DNA of 64,000 bases. It comes from JALSNL01 sp036479585. GTDB lineage: Bacteria; Bacteroidota; Ignavibacteria; Ignavibacteriales; Melioribacteraceae. A model generated the notes under the pieces. It did not search any database and was not told the origin of the DNA. It saw only the letters and a program-made list of their open reading frames with translations. The stretch is taken from assembly GCA_965224785.1 (NCBI GenBank), contig OZ245062.1, forward strand, positions 1,178,001 to 1,242,000, in the 5' to 3' direction. Within the stretch, counting starts at the first letter, position 1, and every line of letters starts with the position of its first letter. Below, piece after piece: positions 47,507 through 56,538 of the stretch. A program made the position numbers and the translations under genes.

Positions 47507-47571
47507 GGAGAGTCGAAGTATTCAATTCTTTAGTGAAATGATAAAGTTGACATTGTTCATACTTCGACTCC
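47507..47571. repeat. Inverted repeat GGAGAGTCGAAGT/ACTTCGACTCC
   Basis: Arms at 47507-47520 and 47561-47571, same family as 41061-41103. It lies in the gap between the HerA-like gene and the DUF3078 gene. Confidence 0.6.
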
Positions 47572-47614
47572 GTTCTTTATGATAATATATATATCCTCCA
47601 TTCTTAAAAACCAT

Positions 47615-50050
47615 TCACTTTGTAATTATTTCTAACTCTGGAATGTCTTCAATATTTTCATCTGTTAATGGTAACCAAACAAAGTTAAATAATTTAACAT
47701 TGATGTTTGTTTTCTTTGGACGAACCTTAATAGTTTCTAATTGCTCAATTGATAAATCAAATTTATCTTCCGATGCATTTACTTCATCTTGAAATCTACC
47801 TTGGAGTTCTTCCAATTGTTGCTGAAGTGCTTGCAAATTTTCTTTTGCTCTCCCAACATCACCAGATTCCTTCATTGCTTTCCCAGCACTTTTCATTGCT
47901 CTGCCTGCTTTATTAATAGTAGTAGCACTAATCTTTTTCCTTCCGAATAAAGCTCCTAGTATTGTTGAGCCAATTGAAATAACTGTTTGCATTCTTTGAC
48001 TTGATGACTGAGATTTTTCACGAGCAATTTTATCTTCGGCTCGTCTAATTCTTCCTTCTATTGTTTGAGTTCGTCTAGTGTATTTGTCTTTTAACTTTGT
48101 AACTTCGGCATCTCTTTTTTCTCTTGTTAGTTGTGCTAACCTAATTATAAAATCACGAGAACTTTCATAAGGCTGAGAAGTTTGTTTAAGCAATGGACTG
48201 TGAAAAACTTCAAGTGTAAAATCGTTTGCAAGAAAATCTTTAAATTGCTTTTTCCAAGCAGTAAAATTTTTACTTTGTTTAGTAGATGGAGGAAGTGAAC
48301 TAAAAGCAATTTTTGTTTTCGATTTTTTCTGCAAATACTTCTCAGAAATATTTACTTTGTAAGCTTCATCCCAATTAACAGAAATTACATCTTCAGTAAT
48401 TGGCACAAGAAAGTTTGGGTTTTCTTCTAAATCAATTTTTTTTGTTCTTTCATAAAAACGAACATCAGCTTGAGCAACAATGAAAGGGGAATAAGTGAAT
48501 TCTGTAATTTCATCTTCATGAATATTTCTTTTTAGAAAAAGAGGTTTGATTGTTTTTGGTAAACTGCTAATGCTAATATTTTTTAGCGATTCAACTGGAG
48601 CAATTGAATTACTTGTTTTTGCAGTAGTTTTTTGTTTATCATCTTTTTTAACAATATTTTTTATTTGAGTTCTAGTTAATGGACCACGCAAATAAGACAT
48701 TGCCCAACGCGTATGAAAAACTTGCGGATGTTCTTCGTGAACATTGTGAAGCAAGAAAACTCTTTTGCCTAAGTTAGAAAGTAATGTGTTAATTTGTTTT
48801 CTATTAAATTTAGTTCCACCTTCTGTGGATGCTCCTTCTAATCCATCCAACACTCGTTTTCTATCTCTTTCAGTTTGCAGTCTTCCAATAAACCAAGTGC
48901 CTGCATTAGACAAACTTTTGTAATCTAAATCAGCCGGGTTTTGAGTTGCAAGAACTAAACCTAAACCAAATGCTCTAGCTTGTTTAAGCAAAGTTAGAAA
49001 TGGCTTTTTTGTTGGCGGATTTGCAACCGGAGGCAAGTATCCAAAAATTTCATCAACATACAAAAGTGCTCTAAGACTAGTGGTGCCGGACTGTTGACGC
49101 ATCCAATCAAGTAATTGATTTAGTAAAAGGGAAGTGAAGAACATCCGCTCAGACTCTGAAAGATGAGCTGTATAAAAAATTGAAACTTTAGGTTTCCCAT
49201 TTTCAGTATAAAGCAGTTTGTCAATATCTAAAGGTTCTCCGGTTAACCAAGATTGAAATCCTGGAGCAGAAAGAATATTATTCAATTGCATCGCAAGTTT
49301 CATTCTCTGTGTTTCTGGATAAAAAGAATCGATTTCAAAAACTCCTATCTTATTAAAAGGAGGAGCTTGAACATTGAGAATTATTTGTGGTAAATCTAAA
49401 TCCTCAGACTTTGCCCAATAGTGTTTTAAAATATTAGAAAGTAAAATATGTTCTTTACTTTGCAAAGGGTCAGTATCAATGCCGAGTAAGCCCAGTAGGC
49501 TTGAAACGGTGGACGATATTTTATCATTAAACAAATCTCTATCTTCAAGAGCAACTTTGGATGGAGCTTTAAATGAATCTAAGATTGAAATAGATAAACC
49601 AGCATTACTTCCCGGAGTGTAAATATCAAACTTTGCACTATCTTTTAATTTTGCAATTCGTTTTCCGTCTTGTCCCCATTTCTTTAATCCGTTCTTCCAA
49701 AGTTTTGCTTGTTGTTCTGCAAACTCTTCATCAGTAATTCCTTTCCTTTTTGCAGCAGACTTATTTATCCACGGCAGAAAATTTTCACCTTTAAGTTCGG
49801 GGAAGGTTAACATCAAATTTGTAATATCTCCCTTTGGGTCAATAACCAAAGAGGGAACGTTATCAATTGCAGCTTCCTCAAGTAGCGAAACACAAAGTCC
49901 GGTTTTACCGCTTCCGGTCATACCAACACAAACTGCGTGAGTTGTTAAATCTTTGGAATCGTAAAGAAGTAAATCGTCAGTAATCTTTTTTGTGTTTACA
50001 TCATAGTTTTTGCCAAGGTAAAACGCACCAAGTTTTTCGTAGTTGTTCAT
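47615..50050 (-). CDS. HerA/DUF853-like ATP-binding protein
   Basis: 811 residues. Walker A GMTGSGKT (43-50), SLVIDPKGDITNLML, Walker B in LRALLYVDEIFGYLPP, and LGLVLATQNPADLDYKSLSNAGTWFIGRLQTERDR (typical of HerA/FtsK-type motor proteins). The C-terminal third has a coiled coil (REKRDAEVTKLKDKYTRRTQTIEGRIRRAEDKIAREK) and a GSTILGALFGRKKIS stretch also known in DUF87/ATP-binding proteins of unknown role. Probably a hexameric DNA or protein translocase; no nuclease partner (NurA) is adjacent. Confidence 0.82.
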   Translation of the reverse strand: MNNYEKLGAFYLGKNYDVNTKKITDDLLLYDSKDLTTHAVCVGMTGSGKTGLCVSLLEEAAIDNVPSLVIDPKGDITNLMLTFPELKGENFLPWINKSAAKRKGITDEEFAEQQAKLWKNGLKKWGQDGKRIAKLKDSAKFDIYTPGSNAGLSISILDSFKAPSKVALEDRDLFNDKISSTVSSLLGLLGIDTDPLQSKEHILLSNILKHYWAKSEDLDLPQIILNVQAPPFNKIGVFEIDSFYPETQRMKLAMQLNNILSAPGFQSWLTGEPLDIDKLLYTENGKPKVSIFYTAHLSESERMFFTSLLLNQLLDWMRQQSGTTSLRALLYVDEIFGYLPPVANPPTKKPFLTLLKQARAFGLGLVLATQNPADLDYKSLSNAGTWFIGRLQTERDRKRVLDGLEGASTEGGTKFNRKQINTLLSNLGKRVFLLHNVHEEHPQVFHTRWAMSYLRGPLTRTQIKNIVKKDDKQKTTAKTSNSIAPVESLKNISISSLPKTIKPLFLKRNIHEDEITEFTYSPFIVAQADVRFYERTKKIDLEENPNFLVPITEDVISVNWDEAYKVNISEKYLQKKSKTKIAFSSLPPSTKQSKNFTAWKKQFKDFLANDFTLEVFHSPLLKQTSQPYESSRDFIIRLAQLTREKRDAEVTKLKDKYTRRTQTIEGRIRRAEDKIAREKSQSSSQRMQTVISIGSTILGALFGRKKISATTINKAGRAMKSAGKAMKESGDVGRAKENLQALQQQLEELQGRFQDEVNASEDKFDLSIEQLETIKVRPKKTNINVKLFNFVWLPLTDENIEDIPELEIITK

Positions 50051-50196
50051 TTATTTCTCAATTATTTTACAAGTAATTATAAAATACTAAATGAAAGGGA
50101 AAAGACAAAAGGAGAAAGATCCGGCTTCGTAAAGAACGTACTACACCGTGATAAAGAGACGGAGAAAGGGAACTGGAGACGGGAAGTGTTTTGTCT

Positions 50197-50470
50197 GTCA
50201 TTCCCGAATATCTTTATCAGCTTATCCGCTCCGCCCAACAAGATGGTGGACAAGCTATTTTGTGGGTGGGGAATCATGAAAAATCTTTCTAAAATTAATT
50301 TATTTACCCACATTGACAGGGCAAATAATTAAGGTGATATTCTTGGTTGTCAAGAATATGTCTGACCACCAAGACAAGACATTTCTTGGTAATTATAGCA
50401 ACGTTAATCGTCACGGAATACATGTCCGCCTTCTTGTTGGGCGGGGTCCGTGACGACCAAGCAAAGTATG
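50197..50470. repeat. Repeat-rich downstream region of the surface-protein gene
   Basis: A GTCATTCCCG half-element (50197-50206) ends in GGGGAATCATGA. From 50316 a second block (CAGGGCAAATAATTAAGGTG ... GGTCCGTGACGACCAAGC) follows, with hairpins ATTCTTG...CAAGAAT (50339-50356) and GTCACGGA...TCCGTGAC (50411-50455). The second block recurs at 52143-52384 behind the next surface-protein gene. No gene seen in 50051-50511. Confidence 0.65.
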
Positions 50471-50511
50471 AGGAGTTATTTTTACTAAAAAAATAACATT
50501 GCTTATATTTA

Positions 50512-52008
50512 TTAAAAAGTTCTAATTGCTCTTGTACTAACATATATCTGGTCATAGTCTACATATAGTACATTAACGATTGAAGTTGATTGCATATCTA
50601 AATTTACGACCATTACCTTAGCACTCCCCAACCCAGCATTCCCCATATTTGAACTCCAATAATAGTAATTTGAAGGAAAATTCCCAAGACCCTCCATACC
50701 TATATTTATGAGCATTAGCACTAATTCATCAATTGAAGGTAAGTACCAATCGCTATATCCGTTTAATACTAAATCATCACATGATTTTGCTGCATAATCA
50801 ATTGTTGTACCATTATTAGTATTAATTGAAATAATTAGTTTTGAGTTTGCTTGACCAGTATAAATTCCTTCCATCCTTGTCAAAACATTTAGTTCACCCC
50901 AAGGCAAAGGTGCAGGTATTGATTGACCTGAAGGAGCTACTATTAAGCCATGTTCTCCAGAACCATCCAACCAAAAAATAATTCCACCTTGGTAAGTATC
51001 TCCAATACTTAAATTAAGTCCACTATCACCCGGTGCTTGCCAAGTGGCATTACCATCTATATCGGAAGTAAGAACATGACCATCCGTTGCTCCGGTTGTC
51101 ACTTGAAGTAGAGGAGTTTTAGTTTTACTTGTAACTTCAAGTCCACCATTTATTTTAATACTGTCCGTTGCAAAATCTCCCCAAATAAGAGGAGAAGATG
51201 AATCTGAATTTTCAATGTATAATTTATTGCTTTCGGTTTCATTGTAACCGGCTCTAAAACCAATAAACACATTATCACTTTTAATATGAGAAGCGGCACC
51301 TGCTCCGGCTTCGTGTCCTATAATAGTGTTATTCGAACCACCTGTATTATTAATGTTTGCTCTAAATCCAATACCAATATTGTTACTTCCTGTTACAAGG
51401 TAGTACTGACTTCCTTGTCCTAATCCAATATTGTAATTTCCACTGCTATTTGAAAAGAGTGAATTTAATCCAAGACCTATATTACCTTCTGCAGTTTCAA
51501 GATTTCTTAAAGCACTATATCCCAATCCAACATTATATCGCCCAGTTGTTACTGTAGCTAATGTACCTTGCCCTAAACCAGTATTTCTATTATCAGTACC
51601 ATCATCATTGGTTCCAGCATTTGTGCCAAGGTAAACACTTGCTCCTCCGGTTTTCGCATCCGATAAATCATTTATTTGAGTCGTTCCACTTCCGCCACCT
51701 AAAGAAGAACCATCAAATTTTAAAGTTCCACCATCATTATAAAGCTTATCTGTTGTAGTAGAAGGAACTCCGTTTTTTATTTCAATTGCCCCAAATGTAC
51801 CTTCATCAGTTATTCTAATTAGAGTGTTTGTTCCGTCTGTTATTTTAACATCACCTTCTTCTACTTGAATAGAATTTGGAATGTTCAAATTTGTAGTTTG
51901 TAAAGAATCAACTTTTGCAACCTTGCTTTCTTGAGCGTAAGAAATAGTAAACAGTGAAAAAGCAAAAGTGAAAAATGAAATTTTGAAAAGAGTTGTAGAT
52001 TTATGCAT
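50512..52008 (-). CDS. Modular surface protein: shared N-module, head-like repeats, Lcl C-terminal domain
   Basis: 498 residues. Signal peptide (KISFFTFAFSLFTISYAQ). Residues about 35-95 hold a module shared with three other proteins here (IPNSIQVEEGDVKITDGTNT, LIRITDEGTFGAIEIKNGVPS). Next come 15-25-residue repeats (NTGLGQGTLATVTTGRYN, NVGLGYSALRNLETAEGN) like the heads of YadA/tail-fibre proteins. Then VTTGATDGHVLTSDIDGNATWQAP and a collagen-binding-like Lcl/DUF1566-type C-terminal domain (TYQGGIIFWLDGSGEHGLIVAP, DWYLPSIDELVLML, YYWSSN, RAIRTF). Expressed from promoter P1 with the palindromic operator. Confidence 0.85.
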   Translation of the reverse strand: MHKSTTLFKISFFTFAFSLFTISYAQESKVAKVDSLQTTNLNIPNSIQVEEGDVKITDGTNTLIRITDEGTFGAIEIKNGVPSTTTDKLYNDGGTLKFDGSSLGGGSGTTQINDLSDAKTGGASVYLGTNAGTNDDGTDNRNTGLGQGTLATVTTGRYNVGLGYSALRNLETAEGNIGLGLNSLFSNSSGNYNIGLGQGSQYYLVTGSNNIGIGFRANINNTGGSNNTIIGHEAGAGAASHIKSDNVFIGFRAGYNETESNKLYIENSDSSSPLIWGDFATDSIKINGGLEVTSKTKTPLLQVTTGATDGHVLTSDIDGNATWQAPGDSGLNLSIGDTYQGGIIFWLDGSGEHGLIVAPSGQSIPAPLPWGELNVLTRMEGIYTGQANSKLIISINTNNGTTIDYAAKSCDDLVLNGYSDWYLPSIDELVLMLINIGMEGLGNFPSNYYYWSSNMGNAGLGSAKVMVVNLDMQSTSIVNVLYVDYDQIYVSTRAIRTF

Positions 52009-52046
52009 AATAAGTTTCCATATCTGATTAGTGAATTTTGATATGT

Positions 52047-52094
52047 AATATACAGCAGAAATTGTGAGAAGTAAACTACCGATATCGGTAGTTT
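52047..52094 (-). promoter_or_regulatory. Promoter P1 with palindromic operator
   Basis: Minus strand: a 22-bp perfect palindrome (52073-52094, core ACTACCGATATCGGTAGT), TTTACT (52070-52075), 17-bp spacer, TATATT (52047-52052), predicted start near 52040 and a 31-nt leader to the ATG. The operator core spans about -52 to -35, as for a class II activator. Confidence 0.75.
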
Positions 52095-52142
52095 TTTAAG
52101 ATTTCTGATTTCCCATAAAAATGTTTTTTATACTCATATTTT

Positions 52143-52384
52143 GACATGGCAAATGATTAAGGTGAAATTCTTGGTTGTCAAGAATACGTCCGACCACCGA
52201 GAAAACAAACTACATCTTAGAGTTAGTGAAATTTAATTATCGTTGTATAAAAATCCCCCACACTAATCAGACAAAAGTACGGGGAATTGATGTTGAGGAT
52301 TATGCATTTTTCAATATAGTTTTGTTAATCGTTACGGAATGGCGTGTCTCGGCGATAGACGAATCCGTGACGGCAAAGCAAATA
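52143..52384. repeat. Downstream repeat, second copy of the 50316-50470 block
   Basis: GACATGGCAAATGATTAAGG...TTCTTGGTTGTCAAGAATACG is homologous to the 50316 block, and TTAATCGTTACGGA...GAATCCGTGACGGCAAAGC to its end. An extra 100-bp insertion separates the halves here. It lies right behind the stop of the delta-60 gene. The 52009-52387 gap contains only this and P1. Confidence 0.65.
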
Positions 52385-52387
52385 TTT

Positions 52388-53545
52388 TTAATTTGTAAAA
52401 GTAACAGCAGCATTGCTCATAATGCCTAAATGATTTCTATGTTTAACTACAATAAAATAATCGTCTGGAGGAAGTTTAAAAGATACCGGACTACTGCCAT
52501 CAGTATCAACTATATTACCTAGTTTTAATACAAAAGCTGATCGTGATTGATAGATTTCTGACTCATCGTTTTTGTTTCTCAGTTCAACCAATACCCAATC
52601 AACTACACTTGGTGGAATTGGGTTTACAGTTTCTGGAGCAATGTCATAAGGCGAATCAAATGGAACAGTTAATGTCGCCGTCATATATGAAATTGAAGAG
52701 TTAAACGGCCCCTCTAAAAAGGTTTTTATGGTTACGTCTAACGTCAAAATTGTATTGTTATACCTAACAACTGCAATATCATTATTACTACCATTATGGG
52801 AATAACCGGCTACAATAATTTTTCCATTTGGTTGAAGAGCAACACTTTTACCATGGTCATCCGTTGACCCAATAGAAGTTGAAAAAATACCTCCACCATT
52901 AAAAGAACCATCAAGTGAACCATCACTATTAAAACGTGCAGTTATCAGGTCATAATCACTTCCATTGTATGTACTTCCCACAACAATAATTTTACCATCA
53001 AATTGAATTGCAACACTTCTACCTATAGTACCATTTGTTCCAAAATCAGTTGTTACTTTTCCGTCAGTATCAAAGGAAGTATCCAATGATCCATTAGTAT
53101 TGTAACGTATCAAGGCAATATCTTTAAGGTTATCATTACCAGTGGTAGTTCCAGCAACTATTATCTTTCCATCAAATTGAATTGCAACATCATATCCGTA
53201 AGAATTATTTGGCCCAAAAGCAGTCGTAACTTTTCCATCAGTATCAAAAGTGTTATCAAGAGAACCATCAATATTATAGCGTACTATGGCAAAATCAAAA
53301 TCACTACCATTATATGTCTTTCCCACAACAATAATTTTACCATCGGATTGAATAGTAACACTACTTCCATCATTATCTGTTTTAGAAAAGTCAGTAGTAA
53401 CTTTTCCGTCCATATCAAATGTTAGGTCTAACGACCCGCTTTGTGGAAATACAACAGACGATTCGCCTCCGCAAAGTTCCGCCGCAACAGGAAAGAAAAA
53501 GATTAAAAATGATATGTACATGAAAAGAGTTGTATGTTTTTGCAT
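52388..53545 (-). CDS. Surface protein with delta-60 repeats
   Basis: 385 residues, signal peptide (MYISFLIFFFPVAAELC; the same VAAELCG.ESS string is in the Lcl protein at 55382). About five repeats of a 50-residue delta-60 unit (GKIIVAGTTTGNDNLKDIALIRYNTNGSLDTSFDTDGKVTTDFG), likely a beta-propeller. The C-terminus (DVTIKTFLEGPFN ... DWVLVELRNK ... DDYFIVVKHRNHLGIMSNAAVTF) is a module recurring in secreted proteins of this group. Expressed from P2. No T9SS sorting domain. Confidence 0.85.
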   Translation of the reverse strand: MQKHTTLFMYISFLIFFFPVAAELCGGESSVVFPQSGSLDLTFDMDGKVTTDFSKTDNDGSSVTIQSDGKIIVVGKTYNGSDFDFAIVRYNIDGSLDNTFDTDGKVTTAFGPNNSYGYDVAIQFDGKIIVAGTTTGNDNLKDIALIRYNTNGSLDTSFDTDGKVTTDFGTNGTIGRSVAIQFDGKIIVVGSTYNGSDYDLITARFNSDGSLDGSFNGGGIFSTSIGSTDDHGKSVALQPNGKIIVAGYSHNGSNNDIAVVRYNNTILTLDVTIKTFLEGPFNSSISYMTATLTVPFDSPYDIAPETVNPIPPSVVDWVLVELRNKNDESEIYQSRSAFVLKLGNIVDTDGSSPVSFKLPPDDYFIVVKHRNHLGIMSNAAVTFTN

Positions 53546-53583
53546 AATAAGTTTCCATATCTGATTAGTGAATTTTGATATGT

Positions 53584-53631
53584 AATATACAGCAGAATTT
53601 GTGAGAAGTAAACTACCGATATCGGTAGTTT
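53584..53631 (-). promoter_or_regulatory. Promoter P2 with palindromic operator
   Basis: A 22-bp perfect palindrome (53610-53631), TTTACT (53607-53612), 17-bp spacer, TATATT (53584-53589). The whole stretch 53546-53683 is nearly identical to 52009-52147 upstream of the previous gene, a recent duplication of about 138 bp. Confidence 0.75.
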
Positions 53632-53834
53632 TTTAAGATTTCTGATTTCCCATAAAATGTTTTTTATACTCATATTTTGACATAATAAATATTTAAAGTA
53701 ATTTTACAGTCTAATTATTTGTAATGCTTCAGTCGCATTTCTTTGTTTGTAATTCTTTTGAATATTCATTCATCTCTTAACTGATACAGAACATAATAAA
53801 AATATTAAACCGATTAAAAAGGAATATCAAACTA

Positions 53835-55121
53835 ATGTCATTTGCAAAAATAAATCTTATAGAACCCATACAAACAGCTTTGTCGGAAGAAGGTTACAAA
53901 ACACCAACACCTATACAACAAAGGGCTATACCAATAGTTCTTGACAAAAAAGATTTGCTTGGATGTGCTCAAACTGGAACTGGAAAAACAGCAGCTTTTG
54001 CTCTACCAATTCTTCAAATGCTTTATAACGAAAAAAAGAGTGGAGACAAACGAAGAATAATTCGTGCATTAATTGTTACTCCAACAAGAGAACTTGCAAT
54101 TCAAATTGGAGATAGCTTTAAAGTATATGGCAAACATACCGGACTTAAAAATGTTGTCATATTCGGAGGTGTTCGTCAAAAATTGCAAACTGATAGATTG
54201 AGAGCCGGAGTAGATATACTGGTTGCAACTCCAGGCAGACTTTTGGATTTGATAGATCAAAATTATGTAATTCTAAATCACTTAAAAATGTTTGTGCTTG
54301 ATGAAGCAGATAGAATGTTGGATATGGGTTTTATAAATGATGTAAAAAAAATAATTTCTAAGTTACCCGCAAGAAGACAATCATTATTCTTCTCGGCAAC
54401 TATGCCACCGGAAATTGTAAAACTTGCTAGAACAATTTTAGTAAAGCCAGTTAAAATAGAAATAACTCCAGAATCAACAACGGTTGAGGCTATTAAACAA
54501 AGTCTGTATTTCGTAGATAAGCCGGATAAGAAATTACTACTGATTCACTTATTAAAAAAATCAACAATTACATCAGCGCTTGTTTTTACTCGCACTAAAC
54601 ACGGGGCAGATAAAGTTACAAGAATTCTAAATAAAGCAAATATACTTTCGGAAGCAATACATGGAAATAAATCACAAAACGCACGACAGCGAGCTTTGCA
54701 AAATTTTAAGACTAAAAAAACTAGAGTACTTGTTGCTACTGATATTGCTGCACGTGGAATTGATATTGATGAACTTTCGCACGTTATAAATTATGAAATT
54801 CCAAATATACCCGAAACTTATGTTCATAGAATTGGGCGCACTGGACGTGCTGGATTAGGCGGAGTAGCAATTTCACTTTGTGATGTAGAAGAGAAAGCTT
54901 ATATAAAAGACATAATAAAATTAATTGGAATACAAATTCCGGTAATTGAAAACCATCAATTTGTTTCAAGTGGTGTGCCTAGAGAAAAACCAAAACAAGA
55001 AGTAAGGAAAACTAATACAGCAAAAAACAAAAGTAAACGGTATGGCGATTCTTCAAAATCAAAACCTAGAAGATGGAACAAAAGAGGAAGAAAAACTTCT
55101 ACAAATAAAAAGAAAGGTTAA
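53835..55121 (+). CDS. rhlE: DEAD-box RNA helicase, RhlE type
   Basis: 428 residues. Q motif (F-KINLIEPIQTALSEEGYKTPTPIQQRAIP), motif I AQTGTGKT (45-52), PTRELAIQ, motif II DEAD (156-159), SAT (FFSATMPP), motif V ATDIAARGIDI, motif VI HRIGRTGRAG, and a basic disordered tail (KNKSKRYGDSSKSKPRRWNKRGRK). Acts in RNA unwinding, often in ribosome assembly or cold adaptation. The next gene starts 3 bp after its stop. Confidence 0.95.
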   Translation: MSFAKINLIEPIQTALSEEGYKTPTPIQQRAIPIVLDKKDLLGCAQTGTGKTAAFALPILQMLYNEKKSGDKRRIIRALIVTPTRELAIQIGDSFKVYGKHTGLKNVVIFGGVRQKLQTDRLRAGVDILVATPGRLLDLIDQNYVILNHLKMFVLDEADRMLDMGFINDVKKIISKLPARRQSLFFSATMPPEIVKLARTILVKPVKIEITPESTTVEAIKQSLYFVDKPDKKLLLIHLLKKSTITSALVFTRTKHGADKVTRILNKANILSEAIHGNKSQNARQRALQNFKTKKTRVLVATDIAARGIDIDELSHVINYEIPNIPETYVHRIGRTGRAGLGGVAISLCDVEEKAYIKDIIKLIGIQIPVIENHQFVSSGVPREKPKQEVRKTNTAKNKSKRYGDSSKSKPRRWNKRGRKTSTNKKKG

Positions 55122-55124
55122 TTC

Positions 55125-55319
55125 TTGGAAGGTAGAAACCGTAAAAATATTAAGCAAGGTTTGCACGTTGCAATTGTACTTAAAGAAGATCAACGCACAA
55201 ATAAACTTACTGATGGATATGTAAAAGATATTCTCACAAAATCATCCAACCATCCACACGGAATAAAAGTTAGACTTGAAACTGGCGAGGTTGGGCGAGT
55301 TAAAGAAATATTGGATTAG
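55125..55319 (+). CDS. YwbE-family small protein (DUF2196)
   Basis: 64 residues from a TTG at 55125. Sequence GRNRKNIKQGLHVAIVLKED, QRTNKLTDGYVKDILTKSS and HPHGIKVRLETGEVGRVKEI matches YwbE proteins closely, starting in register with them, which supports the TTG start. Predicted KOW/SH3-like fold, probably RNA- or ribosome-associated. Its coupling to a DEAD-box helicase supports that. Confidence 0.85.
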   Translation: MEGRNRKNIKQGLHVAIVLKEDQRTNKLTDGYVKDILTKSSNHPHGIKVRLETGEVGRVKEILD

Positions 55320-55381
55320 AGTTTAATTGACATAGAATTAAAAATGTCAAAATTATTAGTGTTGAATTAAATTATTCGTTG

Positions 55382-56464
55382 CTAAAAACTTCTAATTGCT
55401 CTAACTCTGTGAGATGAATCGACAAGATAACTAAATTTCACAATTCTTTGCATAGTTGTATAATTATATCGGATTAGTACTACATACGCGTAAAGGGAAG
55501 AAGAACCAGAATTTTCATCACTCCGATTAGAAGTCCAATAGTAACCAAAATCTGTAAAATTTCCGAGACCAGCTAAGTGTAAATTTGTCATCATTATCAT
55601 AGTTTCATCCAAAGATGGTAAATACCAATCTGTATATCCATTAGTATTCAATAATTTACATCTAACAGCAGCAACTGTTGATTGATTACCAAATTGGGAA
55701 AGCTGGGAAAGCAATTTAGTATTTACCTCACCCGCATAAATACCACGTATATATCCATAGGTAGTAGTAGCACCTGGTACAATAGGAAAATACCAAGTAT
55801 AAGTTGATGGTTCATCCGCTGGAGCAGCAATTAAACCATGTTCTCCAGAACCATCCAACCAAAAAATAATTCCACCTTGGTAAGTATCTCCAATACTTAA
55901 ACTAAGTCCGCTACCAGACGGTGCTTGCCAAGTTGCATTACCATTAACATCTGAAGTTAAAATGTGACCATCCGTTGCTCCGGTAGTTACTTGCAGTTCA
56001 GAAGTTTTTGTTTTACCAACAACCTCTAATTTCTCTGCGGGATTATTTGTTCCTATACCAATATTTCCGGAAGGTATAGAATGTAAACTATTACCTGAAA
56101 CTGCCCAGTCATCATTCTTATGAACTGGGTTTCCACCAAAACTTAAAACTCCATTTTTATTGTAAAGCTTATCTGCTGGAGGAGAAGGAACTCCGTGTTT
56201 AATTTCAATTGCACCAAATGTACCTTCATCGGTAATTCTAATTAGAGTGTTTGTGCCGTCTGTAATTTTAACATCACCTTCTTCTACTTGAATAGAATTT
56301 GGAATGTTAGAACTTGTAGTTTGTAAAGAATCAATTTTTTCTACTTTACTTTCTTGAGCGAGTAACAAAGATGATTCGTCTCCGCAAAGCTCTGCCGCAA
56401 TTGAGAAAAAGAAAAAGGCAAAAGTGAAAAAAGAAATTTTGAGAAGAGTTGTAGATTTCTGCAT
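55382..56464 (-). CDS. Modular surface protein with Lcl C-terminal domain
   Basis: 360 residues. Signal peptide (KISFFTFAFFFFSIAAELC). Shared N-module (IPNSIQVEEGDVKITDGTNT...FGAIEIKHGVPS). A short linker with HSIPSGNIGIGTNNPAEKLEV (a variant seen in S74 proteins), then VTTGATDGHILTSDVNGNATWQAP and an Lcl domain close to that of the protein at 50512 (YQGGIIFWLDGSGEHGLIAAP, DWYLPSLDETMIMM, RVRAIRSF). No head repeats. It follows the S74 gene at 56539 by 74 bp without a palindrome of its own, so probably sits second in that operon. Confidence 0.85.
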   Translation of the reverse strand: MQKSTTLLKISFFTFAFFFFSIAAELCGDESSLLLAQESKVEKIDSLQTTSSNIPNSIQVEEGDVKITDGTNTLIRITDEGTFGAIEIKHGVPSPPADKLYNKNGVLSFGGNPVHKNDDWAVSGNSLHSIPSGNIGIGTNNPAEKLEVVGKTKTSELQVTTGATDGHILTSDVNGNATWQAPSGSGLSLSIGDTYQGGIIFWLDGSGEHGLIAAPADEPSTYTWYFPIVPGATTTYGYIRGIYAGEVNTKLLSQLSQFGNQSTVAAVRCKLLNTNGYTDWYLPSLDETMIMMTNLHLAGLGNFTDFGYYWTSNRSDENSGSSSLYAYVVLIRYNYTTMQRIVKFSYLVDSSHRVRAIRSF

Positions 56465-56538
56465 AATAATCCTTTCTGTTTGAGTTATAAAATTTCATTT
56501 GTGAATTTTATTCGTTTAGACTAATGAAGAACAATTTA

